DNA from: Herbidospora daliensis
GTDB taxonomy: Bacteria; Actinomycetota; Actinomycetes; Streptosporangiales; Streptosporangiaceae
DNA length: 64,000 bases
Direction: 5' to 3'
Assembly (NCBI RefSeq): GCF_001570585.1
Contig: NZ_BBXF01000001.1
Location: 1,233,691-1,297,690, forward strand
Below are positions 58,384-64,000 of this stretch, piece by piece. The notes below the pieces were generated by a model that was given only the letters and a program-made list of their open reading frames with translations, did no database searches and was not told the origin of the DNA. Both the position numbers and the translations under genes were made by a program. The first letter of the stretch is position 1; each line of letters opens with the position of its first letter.

Positions 58384-58614
58384 GTGACTGGAGCTCTCGC
58401 CCCCACCAAGCCGCTGACCGCCCTAGACCGCTGCGACCGATGCGGCGCTCAGGCCTACATTCGCGCGACTCTTCCGGTAGGCGCCGAACTCCTGTTCTGC
58501 GCACACCACGGCCGACAGCACGTGGCCGCATTGCGCGACAAGGGCGCTGAGATCCAGGACGAGTCGGCCCGACTCAGTACCACACCCGCCTCCGCCGCTC
58601 CTGACGAGCGGTGA
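58384..58614 (+). CDS. DUF7455-like small zinc-ribbon protein
   Basis: 76 residues, GTG start after GAAAGGCG. DRCDRCGAQAYIRATLPVGA, then ELLFCAHHGRQHVAALRDKG: a CxxC plus C-H-H set likely to bind zinc. This small protein is widespread in actinobacteria and is usually encoded near the principal sigma factor gene, as here. It is divergent from parE. Function not established. Confidence 0.88.
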   Translation: MTGALAPTKPLTALDRCDRCGAQAYIRATLPVGAELLFCAHHGRQHVAALRDKGAEIQDESARLSTTPASAAPDER

Positions 58615-58637
58615 TCCGGCGGCCGAAATCGACGACG

Positions 58638-58670
58638 ACGGCGTGACCAGGCTCTCCCTGGTCACGCCGT
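58638..58670 (+). terminator. Strong 14-bp hairpin terminator
   Basis: Perfect arms 58638-58651 and 58657-58670 with a 5-nt CTCTC loop, 24 bp after the small zinc-ribbon gene and followed by a pyrimidine-rich TCGTCATTCTCTCTT. It separates this gene from yaaA. Confidence 0.88.
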
Positions 58671-58726
58671 TCGTCATTCTCTCTTGCGTTGCCGCTGGCC
58701 TGGGGTTTCGGCCCTAGGCTGGGCGG

Positions 58727-59458
58727 GTGCTGATCCTCCTGCCGCCCTCGGAGGGCAAGGCGGCCTCCGGCCGGGGTCGTCCCGTCGATCTCGACGCGCT
58801 GAGCTTCCCCGAGCTGACCTCCGCCCGTGAGAAGGTCCTCGACGCCCTCGTCGAGCTCTGCCACTCCCCCGAGCAGGCCCACCAGGTCCTCGGCCTGCCC
58901 CCGGGCCTGGCGGGCGAGATCGTCCGCAACCAGGGCCTGCGCTCGGCCCGGACGGTCAAGGTCGCCGATCTCTACACCGGCGTCCTCTACGACGCCCTCA
59001 GCCTGGCCACGCTCGACTCCCAGGCCAGGGCGCGGGCCACCAAGCGGCTGGTCGTCTTCTCGGGGCTCTGGGGCGCGCTCAGGCTCGGCGACCGGGTCCC
59101 GCCCTACCGGCTCTCGATGGGGGTGCGCCTCCCGCCCGTGGGCGGCCTGGCCGCGTTCTGGAAGCCCAATCTCGCCCCGATCCTCGACGGGGGCGGCGGG
59201 CTCGTGGTCGATCTCCGGTCGTCCACCTACGCGGCGGCCTGGAAACCCAAGAGGGAGAGCGTCGCGGTGCGGGTCCTGCGGCCGGACGGCACCGTCGTCA
59301 GCCACATGGCCAAGCTGACCAGGGGCCTGATCGCCCGGTCGCTGGTGGAGAGCCCCGCCCCGGCGAAGGACGCCGGCGAGCTCGCCCACCTGCTGACCAG
59401 GCTCGGTCACGCCGTCGAGCTCCACCCGGGCAGGCTCGACGTGGTGCTCAGTTCGTGA
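58727..59458 (+). CDS. yaaA: YaaA/DUF328 family peroxide-stress protein
   Basis: 243 residues, GTG start. LILLPPSEGKAASG at the N-terminus is the family signature; TGVLYDALSLATL, VFSGLWGALRLGDRVPPYRL, and FWKPNLAPIL follow. E. coli YaaA lowers free iron under peroxide stress and binds DNA. The 3' end overlaps the convergent gene by 11 bp. Confidence 0.9.
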   Translation: MLILLPPSEGKAASGRGRPVDLDALSFPELTSAREKVLDALVELCHSPEQAHQVLGLPPGLAGEIVRNQGLRSARTVKVADLYTGVLYDALSLATLDSQARARATKRLVVFSGLWGALRLGDRVPPYRLSMGVRLPPVGGLAAFWKPNLAPILDGGGGLVVDLRSSTYAAAWKPKRESVAVRVLRPDGTVVSHMAKLTRGLIARSLVESPAPAKDAGELAHLLTRLGHAVELHPGRLDVVLSS

Positions 59459-60425
59459 TGACGTTCAGTTTGTTGCAGGCCCGCTGAAACTGGTTCTCCG
59501 GCTCTCCGCCGAGGTGCGACCACGGCAGCCTGCTGAACCGGCCGCCCGTCCGCGTGAGATGTCCTCTTGCCGGACGTCGCAGGTCGGACAGGAAGAACGC
59601 GGCCCCGAAGGCGTTGTGGGCCTCGATGGAGCGGGGATGGGCGGGGCCGATCCGGCGCTGCGACCACTGGCCGGCCGCCGCGACGATCTCCCGTTGGGCG
59701 TCGAAGCCGAACCAGGCGCCGCGTGACATGGGAGTGCGGTCGGCGGCGGCGTTCTCGAAGTGGGCCAGCGGGATCAGGGCCGGCAGGGGGCTGCCCTCGG
59801 GGGCCTTGGCGACCACCGCGCGGGCGAATTCCATCATCTCGGCCGAGCTGCCGCCCCAGGCGGGCGAGAGGGTGATCAGCCGGGCCACGTTGGCCGGATA
59901 AAGCGTGGGCCAGCGGCGGGCGCATTCGTACCAGACCGAGTCCTTGTCGGTCCGGGGTCGTTCGAGGCCGACGGCGAGCCAGAGCATCGACTCCCACGGG
60001 ACCGGGTCGGCGGGCATCAGCCCGGCGGCGGTGACGAGCGGCTGGCGGGCCGACTCCATCGCGGTGTGGTAAGCCTCCAGCCGGCGGGCCTGCACGGCCC
60101 GCGCCTTCACTTCGGGTTTTATCTCGAACGCTTCCTCGATTCTGGTCCGGCCGAGCCACAGCCATAAATCGGGATTCGACTGGTCCCGGGCGATGAGGCT
60201 TTCGATGCCGCGGCTCATTCCCATCGCGGCGCGGGAGAGGGCCTCTATACGCAGGGCGCGCACTTCGGGATCGCCTCTGGTGGCGGCCAGGAGGGGGATG
60301 GCCGCCTCGACGTTACGGCGCTGAACGGCCAGAACCGCCTCGTCCAGCATGATGTCCGCCCATGGGCGGTCCGGGATCACTCGTGGCCCCCGAGCACGTG
60401 CTCGATCCACTTCGATTACTCCCAT
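59448..60425 (-). CDS. TPR-like hypothetical protein
   Basis: 325 residues from the ATG at 60425 (MGVIEVDRARARGPRVIPDR). Mostly helical with repeated motifs: LDEAVLAVQRRNVEAAIPLL, ARDQSNPDLWLWLGRTRIEE, VPWESMLWLAVGLERP. These resemble TPR-like repeats. The tail holds LTRTGGRFSRLPWSHLGGEP. No signal peptide or enzymatic motif. Similar proteins are common in Streptomyces near hrdB, but the function is unknown. Confidence 0.75.
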   Translation of the reverse strand: MGVIEVDRARARGPRVIPDRPWADIMLDEAVLAVQRRNVEAAIPLLAATRGDPEVRALRIEALSRAAMGMSRGIESLIARDQSNPDLWLWLGRTRIEEAFEIKPEVKARAVQARRLEAYHTAMESARQPLVTAAGLMPADPVPWESMLWLAVGLERPRTDKDSVWYECARRWPTLYPANVARLITLSPAWGGSSAEMMEFARAVVAKAPEGSPLPALIPLAHFENAAADRTPMSRGAWFGFDAQREIVAAAGQWSQRRIGPAHPRSIEAHNAFGAAFFLSDLRRPARGHLTRTGGRFSRLPWSHLGGEPENQFQRACNKLNVITN

Positions 60426-60494
60426 GGGGCGGCAGCATAGAAGTGACCGGTCGATCAGGCGCAACCATCGTGTTACACCCACGTAAAAACAGAA

Positions 60495-60541
60495 CGTAAA
60501 TACGGCCCGGCGCGCATATCGCACGCCGGGCCGTATTTACG
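60495..60541 (-). terminator. Intrinsic terminator of the principal sigma gene
   Basis: Arms 60495-60512 and 60524-60541 (18 bp) are exact reverse complements around an 11-nt loop. Read on the minus strand, the hairpin is followed by TTCTGTTTTTAC, i.e. a proper U-tract, starting 9 bp beyond the sigma stop. This is the most canonical terminator in the window. Confidence 0.96.
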
Positions 60542-60549
60542 GATATCCG

Positions 60550-62220
60550 TTAGTCGAGGTAGTCGCGCAGCACCTGCGAACGGGACGGGTGACGCAGCTT
60601 CGACATCGTCTTCGACTCGATCTGGCGGATGCGCTCGCGCGTCACGCCGTAGACCTTGCCGATCTCGTCGAGGGTCTTGGGCTGACCGTCGGTCAGACCG
60701 AACCGCATCGAGACGACGCCCGCCTCGCGCTCGGACAGGGTGTCCAGAACGCTGTGGAGCTGCTCCTGGAGCAGCGTGAAGCTGACGGCGTCGGCCGGGA
60801 CGATGGCCTCGGAGTCTTCGATCAGGTCACCGAACTCGCTGTCGCCCTCCTCGCCGAGGGGGGTGTGGAGCGAGATCGGCTCGCGGCCGTACTTCTGGAC
60901 CTCGATGACCTTCTCGGGGGTCATGTCGAGCTCGCGGGCCAGCTCTTCGGGCGTGGGCTCGCGGCCCAGGTCCTGGAGCATCTGGCGCTGCACGCGGGCC
61001 AGCTTGTTGATCACTTCGACCATGTGGACCGGGATGCGGATGGTCCGCGCCTGGTCGGCCATGGCCCGGGTGATCGCCTGCCGGATCCACCACGTGGCGT
61101 AGGTCGAGAACTTGTAGCCCTTGGTGTAGTCGAACTTCTCGACGGCGCGGATCAGACCGAGGTTGCCCTCCTGGATCAGGTCCAGGAACAGCATGCCGCG
61201 GCCGGTGTAGCGCTTGGCCAGCGAGACCACCAGACGGAGGTTGGCCTCCAGCAGGTGGTTCTTGGCCCGGCGGCCGTCTTCGGCGATCCACTCGAGCTCG
61301 GCGCGGACGTCGACGGGGAGCTGGTCACCGTCGGTGCCCAGCTGCTCCTCGGCGAACAGGCCCGCCTCGATGCGCTTGGCGAGCTCGACCTCCTGCTCGG
61401 CGTTGAGCAGGGGGACCTTGCCGATCTGCTTCAGATAGTCCTTCACCGGGTCGGCGGTGGCGCCGGCGGCGGCGACCTGCGCCACGGGGGCGTCATCGTC
61501 GTCGTCGGTGAGGATCAGGACTTCTTCTTCGACCTTGGCGACGACTTCGGCGCCCTTGGGCTCTTCGGTCGTCTCCTCTTCGGAGTCGCCCTCGCCCTCG
61601 GACTCCTCGGACTCGACGTCGACTTCGACGTCTTCGATGTCCTCGATGTCGAAGTCTTCGATGTCGACGTCTTCGATGTCGTCGTCGTCTTCGGACATCT
61701 CGGCCGACTTGGGCTTCGAGTCGGCCTTGCCCGCGGGGGTCGTGGCGGGACCCGTGGCCGGTGCGTCGGCCTTGGGCTTCGCGGCGGGGGCGGTCTTCTT
61801 CGCGGACGCGGTGGGCTTCGCAGCCGGGGCGGCCTTCTTGGCGGCCGGCTTCTTCGCGGCCGGAGCGGGCGCCGGATCGGTCACCACGGCGGTGACGGTC
61901 TCGGGCTGCGACTCCTTGGCGGCGGCGGCCTTGGTGGACGTCTTCTTCACGGGCGCGGCCTTGGTGCGGCTCTTCGCGGGGGGCTTCGCCTTCTTCGGCC
62001 CCGCGGAGTCTTCGGCGGTGAGCCTGACGATGATGCCCTCTTTGCTGAGGCTACGCAGGATTCCGGCGACTTGCGGTACCGGAATGTCCGCTTCCTCGAC
62101 GGCCCGGCGGACATCCTCGGCTTCGAGGAAACCCTGCGAGCGCCCACGCTCGAGGAGCTGCTGAATCACTGGCTCGTTCAGCTCCGACGGCTTCGAGCGA
62201 GTCGAACTTGCAGGCGACAC
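60550..62220 (-). CDS. hrdB: Principal RNA polymerase sigma factor (HrdB/RpoD)
   Basis: 556 residues from the GTG at 62220 ([20 protein letters not shown]), 6 bp after GAGAGG. Region 1.1-like start, then an Ala/Lys/Pro-rich spacer (about 60-170) and a highly acidic tract (about 180-225, [20 protein letters not shown]). Regions 1.2-4 from about 255: [56 protein letters not shown], and [20 protein letters not shown]. It directs housekeeping transcription. The gene ends at the perfect terminator hairpin. Confidence 0.97.
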   Translation of the reverse strand: MSPASSTRSKPSELNEPVIQQLLERGRSQGFLEAEDVRRAVEEADIPVPQVAGILRSLSKEGIIVRLTAEDSAGPKKAKPPAKSRTKAAPVKKTSTKAAAAKESQPETVTAVVTDPAPAPAAKKPAAKKAAPAAKPTASAKKTAPAAKPKADAPATGPATTPAGKADSKPKSAEMSEDDDDIEDVDIEDFDIEDIEDVEVDVESEESEGEGDSEEETTEEPKGAEVVAKVEEEVLILTDDDDDAPVAQVAAAGATADPVKDYLKQIGKVPLLNAEQEVELAKRIEAGLFAEEQLGTDGDQLPVDVRAELEWIAEDGRRAKNHLLEANLRLVVSLAKRYTGRGMLFLDLIQEGNLGLIRAVEKFDYTKGYKFSTYATWWIRQAITRAMADQARTIRIPVHMVEVINKLARVQRQMLQDLGREPTPEELARELDMTPEKVIEVQKYGREPISLHTPLGEEGDSEFGDLIEDSEAIVPADAVSFTLLQEQLHSVLDTLSEREAGVVSMRFGLTDGQPKTLDEIGKVYGVTRERIRQIESKTMSKLRHPSRSQVLRDYLD

Positions 62221-62438
62221 GAACACCTCTCGAACGAACGCATGGCGAGAATGGACCCAGGTGGTTGCTTCTTTTCCGATGGCGAGGCCGCGCGGAGGGC
62301 GACAAACCATTCTGGCACGCCGCGACACCCCGTACGGCCACCTCCGGCCGGTTGCCCTCCACCCTAGGCCGACCGAGACACTGGTGCGTACGGAAGCCGG
62401 TCACCGATACCCGAAAGCAACCGTTATGACTGATTCAT

Positions 62439-64000
62439 TCAGTCACTCTTCGTGGCAGCGGGGACATGAACCGCAAGCACCGTGACGTCATCATCCTGTT
62501 CATACCCGGACAACATCCGGTCCACCAGGAAATCAAGCAACATATGGGGACTTGTCAAGATCTCCTCAGGGGCTTCCGCGACGACCGCGGAGAGCTCCCG
62601 CAGGCCCGCGTCCAAGCCCCGCTTGCGGTTTTCGACGAGACCGTCGGAGTAGAGCACCGCCGTGTGGCCGGGCGGCACGGCGAACCGGAACTGCTTGCGG
62701 CTGGTGGCCCAGCCCAGAGGGGTGCCGGGCTGGTCGCTCTCCTGGAGGATCGCGGTGCCCTGCGGGGAGACCAGCAGGGGCGGCGGGTGACCCGCGAGCG
62801 CGAGGGTGCCCTCGCCCGTGGTGGGCTCGACGACCATGTAGGCCAGCGTCGTGACCTGCTCTTCTTCCTCGGTCGCCTCGAAGACGCGGTCGAGGCCGGT
62901 GAGCACCGCCGCGGGCGGCGGGTTGGTCAGCGCCAGGGCCCGCATCGCGTTGCGGATGCGGCCCATTCCGGCGGCGGCCTTGACGCCCTTGCCCATGACG
63001 TCGCCGACCACGGCGGCCACGCGGCCGTCTTGGAGCACGAAGGCGTCGTACCAGTCGCCGCCGACCTGGACGTGGCGCGAGCCCGAGCGGAAGCGCTGGG
63101 CCAGCACGAGGCCGCGCACGACCGGCAGCCGCTCGGGCAGCAGGCTGCGCTGGAGCGTTTCGGCCGTGCGGTGCTCGCGCTCGAACAGGGTGGCCCGCTC
63201 GACGGCCAGCGCGCACTGACCGGCCAGGGCCTCCAGGAACACCCCGTCTTCCTGGGAGATCTTCTGGGGGCGGGTGAAGGAGAAACGGAGCGCTCCCAGC
63301 GCGCGGCCGGCGGCCAGCAGCGGGAGGCCCACCCAGGCCCGTTCCTGGGTGTGGGCGAGGAAGCCGTTGATCTGGTCGGTCTCGCCGCCGGCGTCGGTGA
63401 GCTGGGCGCGCAGGCTGTCGGGCGACTCGGCGAAGACCGGCCGGCGGCTGTTCACGGCCATGGTCATGACGCTGGAGCGCGACAGTGAGATGTCCTCGCC
63501 GGGGGCGCCGCCCGCGTCGGGGATCGCGCCGGAGTTGATCACCTTGAGGGTGCCGCGGTCGGGGTCGAGCAGCGCGACGGCGGAGTGGTCGGCGGCCAGG
63601 GCGGTGCGGCCGACGTCGATGATGACCTGGACGACCTGCTCGACCGTGAGCGCCTCGGCCAGTATTGCCGTCGCGCCCTGGAGCCGGGCGGTGCGCAGGG
63701 CGGCGGCGCCGAGCTGGTCGGTCAGGCGGCCGCGCATCTCCTCGGCCTCACGCTGGGCGGTGACGTCGGAGTTGGCGCCGACCCACTCGACCACGCGGCC
63801 GTGGCGGATGATCGGGACGGCCCGCACCTCGAAGTCGCGGTAGCCGCTGGCGCGGGTGCGGACGCGGTAGCTCCACTCGAACATGGTCCGGCCGCGCAGG
63901 GCCTCGCGCCAGGCCTCCTCGGCGGCCGGGCGGTCGTCGGGGTGGACGGCGTCGAGCCAGCCGTGGGCGAGGTACTCCTCCAGCCCCTGGCCGGTGATGG
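62439..64000 (-). CDS. PAS-GAF-PP2C (SpoIIE-type) serine phosphatase, 5' end outside window
   Basis: Partial: coding continues past 64000; at least 520 residues are seen. PAS domain (VHPDDRPAAEEAWREALRG to VGANSDVTAQREAEEM), GAF domain (about LAEALTVEQVVQVIIDVGRT to GQCALAVERATLFEREHRTA), then a PP2C/SpoIIE domain: LQRSLLPERLPVVRG, VGGDWYDAFVLQDGRVAAVV, GDVMGKGVKAAAGMGRIRNA, VLYSDGLVENRKRG and DDDVTVLAVHV. Metal-binding Asps are present. Such phosphatases act on anti-sigma-factor antagonists (STAS proteins) in stress signalling. The location beside hrdB is conserved in actinomycetes. Confidence 0.92.
   Translation of the reverse strand, partial: ITGQGLEEYLAHGWLDAVHPDDRPAAEEAWREALRGRTMFEWSYRVRTRASGYRDFEVRAVPIIRHGRVVEWVGANSDVTAQREAEEMRGRLTDQLGAAALRTARLQGATAILAEALTVEQVVQVIIDVGRTALAADHSAVALLDPDRGTLKVINSGAIPDAGGAPGEDISLSRSSVMTMAVNSRRPVFAESPDSLRAQLTDAGGETDQINGFLAHTQERAWVGLPLLAAGRALGALRFSFTRPQKISQEDGVFLEALAGQCALAVERATLFEREHRTAETLQRSLLPERLPVVRGLVLAQRFRSGSRHVQVGGDWYDAFVLQDGRVAAVVGDVMGKGVKAAAGMGRIRNAMRALALTNPPPAAVLTGLDRVFEATEEEEQVTTLAYMVVEPTTGEGTLALAGHPPPLLVSPQGTAILQESDQPGTPLGWATSRKQFRFAVPPGHTAVLYSDGLVENRKRGLDAGLRELSAVVAEAPEEILTSPHMLLDFLVDRMLSGYEQDDDVTVLAVHVPAATKSD

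Overview
The window is high-GC actinomycete chromosome. Third codon positions are strongly G/C-biased, GTG starts are common, and many genes overlap by 4 bp. An FAS-II operon led by a FasR-type regulator, DUF3145, DUF5997 and DUF5998 proteins, an HrdB-type principal sigma factor, and a second gyrase-like pair (parC/parE) all point to Actinomycetia. Gene content suggests a Streptosporangiaceae-like genome (Nonomuraea/Herbidospora/Streptosporangium group), but that placement is inference. No rRNA, tRNA, transposase, integrase or CRISPR array was recognised. The gene at the right edge (62439-64000) is cut by the window end.

Left part (1-13.4 kb): a non-coding tandem repeat array (51-417), a secreted or lipoprotein gene, an almost gene-free stretch (1264-2078), then small unlinked genes (DUF4352 membrane protein, LysR-effector-domain/DUF5997 divergent pair, MazG-like protein, alpha/beta hydrolase, ECF sigma factor with SnoaL-like tail, large TerD-domain protein, Tat-exported PhoX-family protein). 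An AlkD-like DNA-alkylation-repair gene is broken and abuts, out of frame, a membrane-anchored NACHT ATPase gene that seems to have lost its 5' end. The junction is a 14-bp perfect palindrome.

13.4-26 kb: a membrane M28 peptidase overlaps the NACHT gene. A palindromic operator then precedes a tightly overlapping operon: YtrA-type GntR regulator, ABC ATPase, ABC permease, S41 lipoprotein protease, PAF-AH-like lipoprotein hydrolase and a small winged-HTH-like protein. Next come MarR, PD-(D/E)xK-like, WYL and PHP-domain genes on the minus strand, a DUF1190-like/glutathionylspermidine-synthase-like/DUF350 cluster, and a VOC/AraC convergent pair.

25.6-33.6 kb: fasR-fabD-fabH-acpP-fabF-accD, the core fatty-acid synthesis operon with a carboxyltransferase gene at its end as in the mycobacterial fabD...accD6 cluster. 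A strong hairpin, a second imperfect ~26-bp tandem array (31894-32126), about 0.9 kb with no convincing gene, and a DUF3145 gene follow.

33.9-37.1 kb: a three-gene overlapping module: ECF-like sigma factor, a small protein with a predicted beta-sandwich, and a CHAT-domain caspase-like protease (H618/C658). This is the best candidate in the window for an under-described signalling or defence system.

37-64 kb: mostly conserved actinobacterial core. It holds the EEP nuclease/phosphatase, sulfurtransferase, AlkP-superfamily and DUF5998 operon; a GNAT/NDP-forming acyl-CoA synthetase fusion (Pat-like); a PfkB kinase; a two-component system; a GH10 glycosidase without signal peptide; RecQ with a C-terminal PRTase-like region; parC; an SRPBCC/ArsR/VOC cluster with a clear ArsR operator; carbonic anhydrase; parE; a DUF7455-like protein; YaaA; the principal sigma gene with a textbook intrinsic terminator; and a PAS-GAF-PP2C phosphatase. 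Functions come from sequence reading only; no database search was run.
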